Shown here: positions 17,229-25,160 of the stretch, one piece after another
Numbering within the stretch: the first letter of the stretch is position 1
Layout of the letters: every line of letters starts with the position of its first letter
Source of the DNA: Bacteroidales bacterium
GTDB lineage: Bacteria > Bacteroidota > Bacteroidia > Bacteroidales > Dysgonomonadaceae
Direction: 5' to 3'
Length of the DNA stretch: 49,223 nucleotides
NCBI GenBank assembly: GCA_012838585.1
Contig: DUPB01000118.1
Location: forward strand, 1-49,223
Position numbers and translations under genes: made by a program
Notes under the pieces: generated by a model
What the model saw: the letters and a program-made list of their open reading frames with translations, nothing else
Databases searched by the model: none
What the model was told of the DNA's origin: nothing

Positions 17229-19571
17229 TTAATCGGTATAAAATTCGTTCTCGAAGATGGCATCGATCCCCTCTGTCCCCACCTCTCCAACAATTCTCTT
17301 CGCGCGTAAATAGCGGGTAGCGTTGTGCGCGTCATACAATTCGTCGGAGGGATCGAGGCTATTCACCCTAATCGGGTTCCCCGCGTGAATAAAGCGTTTG
17401 TTGCCGATGTAAATGGCCACGTGAACTACTCGCTCCTTGGGGTTTTGCTCGGTAGCCTTCTCCCCGAAAAAGAGCAAGTCGCCCGGCTGGAGCTTACTGA
17501 AATCACCGGTTTCATCAACCAACTTGCCCACCAATGCCTGCTGTGACGCGTCTCTCGGGATGATAACGCCATGCAGGAAGTAGACGGTTTTGGTGAATCC
17601 GCTGCAATCGAATCCCTTGCTGGAAGTACCCCCCCAAAGGTAAGGAATACCCATGAACTGATGGGCTAGCGTGACGATGGATTCACCGGTCAGCTCACGG
17701 TTAACCCACTTGTCGCTGACCACTTCGGCATCGGCTTGGGAGATATAGCCCTCCCTGCCATCGGGATAGCGTACTTTATAGTATGACCCGTGCTCGCCCA
17801 ATAGTTCCAGCATATTGCCAATCACCAGATCTGAAACGGGTTGCGACTGATCGTCACCCTGCTCGAATGAGCGGGCATATAGCGAGGTAATCACCACTTT
17901 GGGTTGTTGCACGTAGTGCTGCCATTCGGTTTTCGTCATCTCTTGCACCGACCCATTCATCCATCCAGTATAGCTGTCGGGGGTTTGGACACGGGACCAG
18001 CTCCCTTTTTTCTCCAGTATTCTTACAGGTGTTCCCAGCAACGCTTGGGTAACCAGTTCAGCACGGTAGCGCGGTTCGGCGCGGAGCGTACCCACCGAGT
18101 TGCAGATGACCCCCAGCGTTTTATCGCCTAATCGATCGGGCGTTAGGTAGGAGACCTCCATCTTGTAGCGCCACCGGTCAAAATAGAGGTTCCACTTATC
18201 GCTCTCCACCTCTCCCCGTTGAAAATCGACGGTTTCACTGCGGGGGTACTTTTTTTCAGGAGCAAAGCTGTCAGAGTAATCACTATTCACGTAGAGACGG
18301 TAGGAATCGATCCCGCTCATAAAGAATTCGCGCCCCGGGTCGATGGGTATCTCATCTCCCCGCCCGAAAGAAACATCACAGGGCACCCATCCGGTCCCTT
18401 CAAAATAGACCTCTGCCCAATCGTGCAGGTTCACTTCACCCGGGTGCATCATCCACCCGCTCTGCCAGCGGGCCGGTATACCCTTGTAACGCAACATGGT
18501 GATAAGCAATAGGGCCACCTGCCCGCAATCCCCTTTCCTGTTTTCAATCACGTATTCCGGGATATTGGGGATGGTGGAGTACTCGATGGCGCTTGCCCAT
18601 GGGTAGTTGGCCACGATATACCTATAGATGGCTTGCAGCATCTCGATCGGCGTTTGGGCATGCGCGGTAATGCTGTCGGTAAGCTCCTTTATGTTGTTCG
18701 AGAACTGGATATGGGGTGGCCGTTCTGCAGTGTATTGCTTATAGAGTTGGCTGTTTTTGTTATAGGGTTTTACTTCGATTTCGGACAGGTTAAACCATTC
18801 GCCTCGCGATGCGAACTCGTACTCCACCGTAAAGAGCGTGGGGTTCTCTTTCACGGCATGCTGTTCCATGTATATGGATGAGTGGGCCGTTTCGTCGCCG
18901 GATAGCGTGGGGTTGGAAGGTGAACTCGCCAGCAGTTTAACCGCGGTTTGTCGGCCGACATCCTGTCGCGGAAAAGGCAGCCACGCCTTTATGGTTCGAC
19001 CGTTTTCAACCGCGTTGCTCCCCACCGTAAGGGTATAGCGCACGCTCATCCTCTTTTGGGGAAGCAGATACTTTCCGGGGATTTCGGTCGCCCTCTTTCG
19101 CTTGAAGGCTTTAACAAGAAGCGAGTCGGAGGGAGTGTCCGTTTTCGGAGCGGGTTTCTTATTCAGTTTTTTTGCCGTAGCATCTACCCGGAAAACATTG
19201 GGCACGGCGTTTCGAAAATAGCGTTTCTGCCCATCAATCACCCGGTATTCCAACACCTTTGACTGCTCCCACTGGTTTAACAGCGAGTCATCAGGCGTGA
19301 AGCCATACCCCGATTCAAACTGGCCCAGGATATCGGCTTTCGTTCTACGAAAATCTAAAGAGACCCTATGCAACGAATCCTTTATAAAGAGTAGCTTCAT
19401 CTTCTCGTTATCGGGTATCTCAGGGCTTATGATAATAGAATCAATTAATTGTGATGTTTTTGTAAAGTTGCCCTTTTCAATTTCCGCCTTTACCTTTTCC
19501 TGATGACCGTTATGTCGCGGGTTATACCCGGGAATAATGCCTAGTAATAGCGCGAATAATAGAGCTTTCAT
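17229..19571 (-). CDS. Transglutaminase-like / SH3 / NlpC-P60 fusion, cell-wall peptidase
   Basis: This 780-residue protein joins two enzyme domains. The N-terminal half has a transglutaminase-like core with Cys349 (GDCG), His383 (LHDWAEVYF) and Asp399 (PCDV). From about 480 come two SH3-like repeats (TLRAEPRYRAELVTQALLG and ARSFEQGDDQSQ regions). The C-terminal NlpC/P60 domain has Cys656 (GFDCSGF), His717 (VVHVAIYIG) and His729 (FIHAGN), as in gamma-D-Glu-diamino-acid endopeptidases that cut murein peptides. A short hydrophobic start (MKALLFALLLGIIPG) suggests export. It is the first gene of the operon with the epimerase and amidase. All catalytic residues look intact. Confidence 0.85.
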   Translation of the reverse strand: MKALLFALLLGIIPGYNPRHNGHQEKVKAEIEKGNFTKTSQLIDSIIISPEIPDNEKMKLLFIKDSLHRVSLDFRRTKADILGQFESGYGFTPDDSLLNQWEQSKVLEYRVIDGQKRYFRNAVPNVFRVDATAKKLNKKPAPKTDTPSDSLLVKAFKRKRATEIPGKYLLPQKRMSVRYTLTVGSNAVENGRTIKAWLPFPRQDVGRQTAVKLLASSPSNPTLSGDETAHSSIYMEQHAVKENPTLFTVEYEFASRGEWFNLSEIEVKPYNKNSQLYKQYTAERPPHIQFSNNIKELTDSITAHAQTPIEMLQAIYRYIVANYPWASAIEYSTIPNIPEYVIENRKGDCGQVALLLITMLRYKGIPARWQSGWMMHPGEVNLHDWAEVYFEGTGWVPCDVSFGRGDEIPIDPGREFFMSGIDSYRLYVNSDYSDSFAPEKKYPRSETVDFQRGEVESDKWNLYFDRWRYKMEVSYLTPDRLGDKTLGVICNSVGTLRAEPRYRAELVTQALLGTPVRILEKKGSWSRVQTPDSYTGWMNGSVQEMTKTEWQHYVQQPKVVITSLYARSFEQGDDQSQPVSDLVIGNMLELLGEHGSYYKVRYPDGREGYISQADAEVVSDKWVNRELTGESIVTLAHQFMGIPYLWGGTSSKGFDCSGFTKTVYFLHGVIIPRDASQQALVGKLVDETGDFSKLQPGDLLFFGEKATEQNPKERVVHVAIYIGNKRFIHAGNPIRVNSLDPSDELYDAHNATRYLRAKRIVGEVGTEGIDAIFENEFYTD

Positions 19572-19664
19572 ACGATTAGTTTAATCTTTTACATTTTGGT
19601 GTATGGAACCTTTGATGTTTAAAATAATCATGTCGCTTTCATACGATTATTTTATCTTGTTACA
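19564..19664. repeat. Direct repeat at and upstream of the NlpC-fusion start
   Basis: About 30 bases at 19564-19593 recur at 19635-19664 (offset 71). The first 15 bases GCTTTCATACGATTA are identical and the rest differ by a few changes and a one-base gap. The first copy contains the start codon of the NlpC-fusion gene; the second carries a matching ATGAAAGCG that stops after four codons, so it looks like a duplicated start region. Confidence 0.65.
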
Positions 19665-19881
19665 GATACTGTTGCAAAAAGCGTGTCTGAATAAGTAAAA
19701 AAAGAAGATAGTCTGAAAAATTTATTAGTTTTGCAAAGCACAAATAGTAAAACCATAAAACTCAAAAACTACGTTACTGTCAAAGGAACAACTTTCTTCT
19801 GTGATGGCCAAACATTAAGAGCGGGAAAATGCCTTACAGGGTGTAATGGGAGAGCATGATAACGCGGCCGTCCATCCATAA
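19665..19881 (+). other. AT-rich intergenic region with a -7 box and an orphan open frame
   Basis: Between the repeat and the beta-helix gene a promoter-like TAGTTTTG lies at 19726-19733. From 19746 an open frame without ATG runs to a TGA at 19857-19859 and reads SKTIKLKNYVTVKGTTFF, then CDGQTLRAGKCLTGCNG. It looks protein-like, with spaced Cys residues, and may be the remnant of an inserted gene. I do not recognise it. Confidence 0.3.
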
Positions 19882-21693
19882 ATGAACAACATTTTTATGA
19901 ATAACAGGCATGAATTTTACATTCAAATGATGAACAACAATTTCTCTATTATATTATTTACCATAGCACTCTTATTTATATCCAATAAGGGTGTTTCACA
20001 ATCAAAAGATACCAATTATTACAAGCCATGGCAAAAGATGTTACACGATGAGGAGTCAGGATTAAAGTCCTCTATAGTTGATGATTATGATTATCGCTAT
20101 GCTGAACGCAATAGCCATGCAATAATCAATGCCTTGAATAATTTAGGTGCTGATAAAGAGATAGTTCTTCCAGAAGGGTTGTTCTATGTGAATACATTGC
20201 TCATTCCAAAATTCCAAGATGGCTTGACCATCTCAGGAGCGGGTATAGGTAAAACTATCTTGAAACGTGCAGGATTTGCATGGGACAACAATACTCAAGG
20301 TGATTGTCCACTGCGCACAGAGATCATCACCACGGAGCATCAAAATGATATAACGTTCACAAACTTAACGCTTGATGGAAATTGCCATCATATAGCTATC
20401 TCCGGTTATGGAAGATGGGATTGTGAAGGGAGATTTTTCGATGGGCTACCCCAATTCCCGACATTTATCAGTACAGACCCATATGCGCGTTCAGCATCAT
20501 CAGTGATCAATATAAACTCAAGCAACAACATCGTATTTGAAAACGTGGAATTTCTTAATGGTTATCGATGGTGCATTGCTTTGGGTATGAATAATGGCAT
20601 ATCAATTCGTAACTGCATTATTAACACGGGAAATATTTCTACTGAATTTCGAGGCCATCTGGATGCACCGCCCCATAATACCGTGATGCATATGCATACC
20701 TCGCAAGATGGTGTTCACTTTGTAAATTGCAGCAACGTCATTATTGAGTATAATGACATACATTCAGAAGATTCTGCCATAGCTATAGAATATTCACCCA
20801 ACTGGAAGGGGAGGGTAAGCGTGGTGGAAAATTATACCATTAATAATAATTACATCTCCACGTTAAGTCCAAGCGATGGAAACATATTGATGAATGATGA
20901 CGATATCATTTATGGAACAGGTCTGGCAGACAAATGGGTGGGCCAAAGTGCAGTAGATATTTTTTACAATGCAGATTTTGATACAGCAGGAGCAGTGGTA
21001 AGTGATGGGAAACAATTTTTTCGTAACATCACTGTAAGTGAAAACGCCATAGAAGGGGTTCGACATGGAGTACGGTGTGGTTTTTTTCAAGGAGGAGGGG
21101 TTGTTGAGACATATAAACATCGTATTTATGGCTTGACAATTCAGCATCATCACCCTTCATTTACCGCTGGTCGTGATCGCGATAAACCTGCAGGTATCCG
21201 AAGGGTTCTGAAAAACAGGTTGCCTGGATACAATTTAACCGGAGGGGCAGCTGTTGCCATAAAATTTACTGATAGCGTTTTGATTGATAATAACCTAATT
21301 GATGACTGTTCAGGTGGTTTGGGTATCTATATAGAGAATGTGACTCGATTTACCATTACGAATAATAGTATTCATAACATTTCCGGGACCGACTTGGGGG
21401 ATCCCGCTTTGAATTATGTCTGGGAAGGTGGTGAAGGTATTCGTATTGACAATACAAAACTGGTGATGGATGATCCCAATGTTAAGGAGAACTGTTTTGA
21501 TGCAGGAACTTTTCTCGTAACCAATAACCGTATAGGAAAAGTGGAAACATCAAAGATTGCCGTACTATTTACTTCAAATGGCGTGATAGATGTACTCCGA
21601 AATTATGACCATAATGGGGTTTCGTTAGCCCATTTAGCAGATGGTGTTTTCAAGAAAAACAGCGTCAAGATTAATTGGGGTGAGGTAGAATAA
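19882..21693 (+). CDS. Secreted right-handed parallel beta-helix protein
   Basis: About 603 residues, or 588 if the start is the ATG at 19927, which gives a cleaner signal peptide (MMNNNFSIILFTIALLFISN, then KGVSQ). The body has repeated short strands of the pattern NNIVFENVEF, NGISIRNCII, NVIIEYNDIHS, RFTITNNSIHN, typical of pectate-lyase-like/right-handed parallel beta-helix folds that act on or bind polysaccharides. A gap after the NAEN-type motif DNNLIDDCSGG is normal for the fold. No catalytic set is evident, so the substrate is unknown. Its DNA is clearly AT-richer than that of its neighbours, with different codon use, which suggests transfer from elsewhere. Confidence 0.75.
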   Translation: MNNIFMNNRHEFYIQMMNNNFSIILFTIALLFISNKGVSQSKDTNYYKPWQKMLHDEESGLKSSIVDDYDYRYAERNSHAIINALNNLGADKEIVLPEGLFYVNTLLIPKFQDGLTISGAGIGKTILKRAGFAWDNNTQGDCPLRTEIITTEHQNDITFTNLTLDGNCHHIAISGYGRWDCEGRFFDGLPQFPTFISTDPYARSASSVININSSNNIVFENVEFLNGYRWCIALGMNNGISIRNCIINTGNISTEFRGHLDAPPHNTVMHMHTSQDGVHFVNCSNVIIEYNDIHSEDSAIAIEYSPNWKGRVSVVENYTINNNYISTLSPSDGNILMNDDDIIYGTGLADKWVGQSAVDIFYNADFDTAGAVVSDGKQFFRNITVSENAIEGVRHGVRCGFFQGGGVVETYKHRIYGLTIQHHHPSFTAGRDRDKPAGIRRVLKNRLPGYNLTGGAAVAIKFTDSVLIDNNLIDDCSGGLGIYIENVTRFTITNNSIHNISGTDLGDPALNYVWEGGEGIRIDNTKLVMDDPNVKENCFDAGTFLVTNNRIGKVETSKIAVLFTSNGVIDVLRNYDHNGVSLAHLADGVFKKNSVKINWGEVE

Positions 21694-21736
21694 GGCAAAG
21701 AAGCGAAAAATATTTTTTTATTTTAAAGGAATATAC

Positions 21737-21744
21737 TATCTTTG
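21737..21744 (+). promoter_or_regulatory. rpmE2 promoter -7 element
   Basis: TATCTTTG followed by GC is a full match to TAnnTTTG. It lies about 90 bases before the start codon after a T-rich upstream region, and the leader in between can pair GAGAA (21760s) with TTCTC (21780s). Confidence 0.6.
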
Positions 21745-21834
21745 CACGCCGATAAATGAGAAATAAGGTAATTCAACCCACTTCTCGTTAATTAGTAGGT
21801 AAATAGAGAACAGATAGGAAAAAGGAGTAAACAT

Positions 21835-22092
21835 ATGAAAAAAGAGATTCACCCCAAGAATTATCGTCCAGTCGTTTTCAAAGATATGTCGAACGACGAG
21901 ATTTTTATTTCCCGCTCTACCGTCAACGCGAAGGAGACCATCGAGGTGGATGGCGTAACTTATCCCTTGGTGAAACTGGAGATTACCAGCTCGTCCCACC
22001 CCTTTTATACCGGTAAGCAAAAGCTGGTGGATACTGCAGGGCGTGTAGATAAGTTCATGAGCCGCTACGGAGACCGCAGCAAGAGGAAATAG
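21835..22092 (+). CDS. rpmE2: 50S ribosomal protein L31, type B
   Basis: This 85-residue protein is the type B form of bL31 (opening [20 protein letters not shown]), which lacks the four Cys of the zinc-binding type A form. Such C-minus forms need no zinc and often replace the zinc form in zinc limitation, though in Bacteroidetes it is often the only copy. A clear Shine-Dalgarno core GGAG at 21824-21827 sits six bases before the ATG, unusual for this window. It has its own promoter and terminator, so it is a single-gene unit. Confidence 0.95.
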   Translation: MKKEIHPKNYRPVVFKDMSNDEIFISRSTVNAKETIEVDGVTYPLVKLEITSSSHPFYTGKQKLVDTAGRVDKFMSRYGDRSKRK

Positions 22093-22117
22093 AAAGAAGA
22101 GTGATACGGAAACGAAT

Positions 22118-22154
22118 AACGGTGACCTGGCTTAGGTCGCCGTTGTTTGTTTTT
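22118..22154 (+). terminator. Rho-independent terminator after rpmE2
   Basis: AACGGTGACCT (22118-22128) pairs with AGGTCGCCGTT (22134-22144) over 11 bases with one G-U pair and a five-base loop, followed by a T-rich tail GTTTGTTTTT. Confidence 0.8.
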
Positions 22155-22188
22155 GCGTGTTATCGTATGATGCTAACGCAATTTTATG

Positions 22189-22196
22189 TATTTTTG
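22189..22196 (+). promoter_or_regulatory. Promoter -7 element before the DUF4105 gene
   Basis: TATTTTTG followed by C is a full TAnnTTTG match, 47 bases before the ATG. No -33 TTTG lies at 20 bases. It probably drives DUF4105, the phosphatase-fold gene and perhaps secA. Confidence 0.5.
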
Positions 22197-22243
22197 CTCC
22201 TGGATGCCGACCTACATCCATATAGCTTGGAAAGAGTGGTTCA

Positions 22244-23509
22244 ATGAAAAAGATAATTTCGTTCATTATATTATTATTCACGCTCTTCGCCTTTCCCCTT
22301 CAGCCGGTCGCCGCTCAGGTGCAGCTGAGTGAAAGCGCAAGGGTTACCCTGTTGACCGCTTCCCCGTGGTACGAGGCTGTCTACTCCCTTTTCGGTCACA
22401 CGGCTATCCGCGTACAGGATGATATCACGGGTGTTGATGCCGTCTTTAACTATGGCTACTTCGACTCGTCACAGCCTTTCTTCATTTACCATTTCATACG
22501 TGGGGAGACCGATTACGTGCTGGGCGTGACTACTTACCAGCAATTTGTGATAGAGTACGGCTACAAAGGACAGGAGGTGGTGGAGCAGGAGCTGAACCTC
22601 ACGTTCCAAGAGAAGCAGGAGCTTTTTGACGCGTTGCAAATCAACGCGTTGCCTGAGAATTGCGGCTACCGGTACAATTACTTTTTTGATAACTGCGCTA
22701 CACGTCCCCGCGATATGGTGGAGGGGTATACCCATGGTACCATTGAGTACCCACCCACCGAAGAGAGACAATCGTTCCGCGACCTGATTCACGAGCACGT
22801 GAGCCACTCTCCCTGGACCAAGTTCGGGATTGACCTGATTATCGGGAGCGATGCAGATCGAGAGATCAATGTTAGGGAGAAGATGTACATCCCCTCCTAC
22901 CTGATGAACTCGTTTGAAGGTGCCACCATTCACGAAAATGAGAGCACTTCAAGCCGCCCCCTAGTCAGCCACTCACATGTGTTGCTGCCCGGTAACCCGG
23001 AACTCAATCTGCCGGGTAAGCGGTTCCCCGTGACACCACTTGGCGCAGGCATCATCCTGTTGGCGGTGACCCTCGTGCTCTCTCTATGGCAAACCGTACG
23101 GCTCAATCAAATGAGGCTGTTACAGTGGTTCGACACCTTCTTATTCGGGGTTGTAGGATTGGGAGGAATCATCGTTTTCGTGCTGATGTACTTCTCTGAG
23201 CATCCCGCTACCAACCCCAACTGGAACCTTATATGGCTCAACCCGATCGCGCTTTTGGCGGCCTTCCTGTTCTGCTCCAGCCGAGCCGAAAAAATCGTTT
23301 ATATCTACCATTTCGTTAACTTCGCGGTTGTGCTGCTCTTCCTGTTGCTTTGGTGGCTAATCCCCCAGCAACTGCCGCTGGAGACCATCTTCTTTGCCCT
23401 CTGCCTGGTGCTTCGGTCAGGCTTTAACCTGTTGATGACCAGGAAGAAGAGGATTAGAAACAGACGCTACGTGTCAAGCCGGACATTAAAAAGGAGGTGG
23501 GGAATCTAA
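22244..23509 (+). CDS. DUF4105 (Lnb N-terminal-like) exported membrane protein
   Basis: The 421-residue protein has a signal peptide (MKKIISFIILLFTLFAFPLQ, then PVAAQ), then a DUF4105 region of about 220 residues with SPWYEAVYSLFGHTAIRV, NYGYFD and YNYFFDNCATRPRD. The His (FGHT) and Cys (DNCATR) fit an NlpC-like Cys/His pair proposed for this family, so it may be a peptidase-like fold outside the membrane. The C-terminal third has four to five hydrophobic segments (AGIILLAVTLVLSL, FGVVGLGGIIVFVLMY, LLAAFLF, FAVVLLFLLLWWL). The next gene, a phosphatase-fold protein, starts 24 bp downstream. Activity untested. Confidence 0.75.
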   Translation: MKKIISFIILLFTLFAFPLQPVAAQVQLSESARVTLLTASPWYEAVYSLFGHTAIRVQDDITGVDAVFNYGYFDSSQPFFIYHFIRGETDYVLGVTTYQQFVIEYGYKGQEVVEQELNLTFQEKQELFDALQINALPENCGYRYNYFFDNCATRPRDMVEGYTHGTIEYPPTEERQSFRDLIHEHVSHSPWTKFGIDLIIGSDADREINVREKMYIPSYLMNSFEGATIHENESTSSRPLVSHSHVLLPGNPELNLPGKRFPVTPLGAGIILLAVTLVLSLWQTVRLNQMRLLQWFDTFLFGVVGLGGIIVFVLMYFSEHPATNPNWNLIWLNPIALLAAFLFCSSRAEKIVYIYHFVNFAVVLLFLLLWWLIPQQLPLETIFFALCLVLRSGFNLLMTRKKRIRNRRYVSSRTLKRRWGI

Positions 23510-23532
23510 AGGGTTCACGATAATATAAAACA

Positions 23533-25125
23533 ATGAGAAAGCTAACTTCTTCTATAATCGCTTTTTTATCGATAACCGTGCTTTGCGCGCAGCCTCTTGC
23601 GGTAGAGGTGCCAAAGCTGGTGGTGGGCATCACCATCGATCAGCTTCGGGGTGATTACCTGAAGCTATTCCGTTATATCTACGGCGAACGAGGGTTCAAC
23701 CGTCTCCTTGACGAGGGTCTCGTGTATAATAACATACACTACGATTTTCCATACCTGGACAATGCCTCTACAATCGCTACCATCTACACGGGAGCCAACC
23801 CCTCGTACCACGGTATCACCGCTGAGAACAGGTACCTGGTTGAAACCAACCAAGTGGTCTCTTCCTTCGCGGACAACAACTACATGGGCGACTTTACCAC
23901 CGAAATGCTGTCGCCGCTGCCTTTGAAAGTTTCTACCATTACCGATGAGCTGATCATTGCCTCCGATGGAGAGTCGAAGGTGTTCGCATTCGCACCCGAT
24001 GCTGCACAGGCACTCGCGTCGGGTGGTCACGCGGCCAGCGGTGCTTACTGGATAGAGAACGAAAACGGCAAGTGGGCCACCACCACTTTCTATAAGTCTG
24101 AACACCCCATAGTGGAACAACACAACCGGAGCCAGCAATCGCTCTCCCGCACGATAGGGAGCACCACCTGGCAACCCGAAATTGATATCGAGTACTATCA
24201 CGCCTTTCCATACACCTGGAAGCAGTACGCGTTTAAACATCAACTTGAGGGCAAAAATGGGGAGGGGTTTCGGCTTTTCAAGGAGTCTCCCTTCGTCAAC
24301 AAGGAGGTGAATGACATGGCGATACGATTGTTGCAGTCGGGTACCCTGGGTAGAAGGGCGAACCCCGATTTCCTGGCACTCACCTTCTACGCCGGGAACT
24401 TTTCGCAAGCCATTAACAAGAATTACTCGATTGAGATTCAGGATACTTACTACCGACTTGATTTGGAGCTGGCCCGCCTGCTGGATGCCATTGAGCGCCA
24501 TGTAGGTCTCGATAATTGCTTGATTTTCATAACTTCTACCGGTTATTTCAAAGAAGAGGAGGTCATCCCGGAAGGAATGACAACCTCGGGAGGGGAGTTT
24601 TTTCCTGAAAGGAGCCAGGCCCTCTTGAATATGTACCTGATGGCCCTGTACGGTCGGGTACAATGGGTGAAAACCTATTTCAACAAGCAGATATTCTTCG
24701 ACAGGAAGCTGATAGAGGAGAGTGGATTCGACCTGAAAGAGATCCAGCGGGAGGCAGCGGAGTTCTTAGTGCAGTCAGCCGGCGTACAAGACGTGATTAC
24801 TTCTCACCAGATGCTGCACGGAGCATACAACCAAAACGTGCAATTTTACCGCAATGGTTATTGCGAAGGGATATCGGGCGACCTGTTCCTGGAGTTACAG
24901 CCGGGATGGAAGGTGGTAGACGATCAGTCAAATATAAAAAACAGGGGGCACCGCAACGCGATGATGGCACCGGTCATCTTTTTCGGGAATCACGTGAAAC
25001 CGCAGACGGTGAACCGCACCATCGATGCCACGGAGATCGCGCCCGCCATCGCGTATCGATTGCGCATACGGGCTCCCAACGCGGCGCATGCAGAGATACT
25101 GGAGGAATTTTACATGGAGCGATAG
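23533..25125 (+). CDS. Alkaline-phosphatase-fold exported protein lacking the catalytic residues
   Basis: This 530-residue exported protein (signal MRKLTSSIIAFLSITVLC) resembles the PafA-like branch of the alkaline phosphatase superfamily: VVGITIDQLRGDYL, ATIYTGANPSYHGI and DTYYRLDLELARLLDAI align well. The catalytic parts do not. The nucleophile Thr expected seven residues before IYTG is Asn77. The Asp and His of the usual DxxxH are Asn289 and Ala293. The usual ADHG is STGY (335-338), losing Asp and His. Asp36 remains. It is therefore probably a pseudoenzyme with a binding or structural role. It lies between the DUF4105 gene and secA, in the same direction with 24 and 35 bp gaps. Confidence 0.8.
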   Translation: MRKLTSSIIAFLSITVLCAQPLAVEVPKLVVGITIDQLRGDYLKLFRYIYGERGFNRLLDEGLVYNNIHYDFPYLDNASTIATIYTGANPSYHGITAENRYLVETNQVVSSFADNNYMGDFTTEMLSPLPLKVSTITDELIIASDGESKVFAFAPDAAQALASGGHAASGAYWIENENGKWATTTFYKSEHPIVEQHNRSQQSLSRTIGSTTWQPEIDIEYYHAFPYTWKQYAFKHQLEGKNGEGFRLFKESPFVNKEVNDMAIRLLQSGTLGRRANPDFLALTFYAGNFSQAINKNYSIEIQDTYYRLDLELARLLDAIERHVGLDNCLIFITSTGYFKEEEVIPEGMTTSGGEFFPERSQALLNMYLMALYGRVQWVKTYFNKQIFFDRKLIEESGFDLKEIQREAAEFLVQSAGVQDVITSHQMLHGAYNQNVQFYRNGYCEGISGDLFLELQPGWKVVDDQSNIKNRGHRNAMMAPVIFFGNHVKPQTVNRTIDATEIAPAIAYRLRIRAPNAAHAEILEEFYMER

Positions 25126-25160
25126 GGCACTACATCACGCAAACGAAATAATAACAGATT

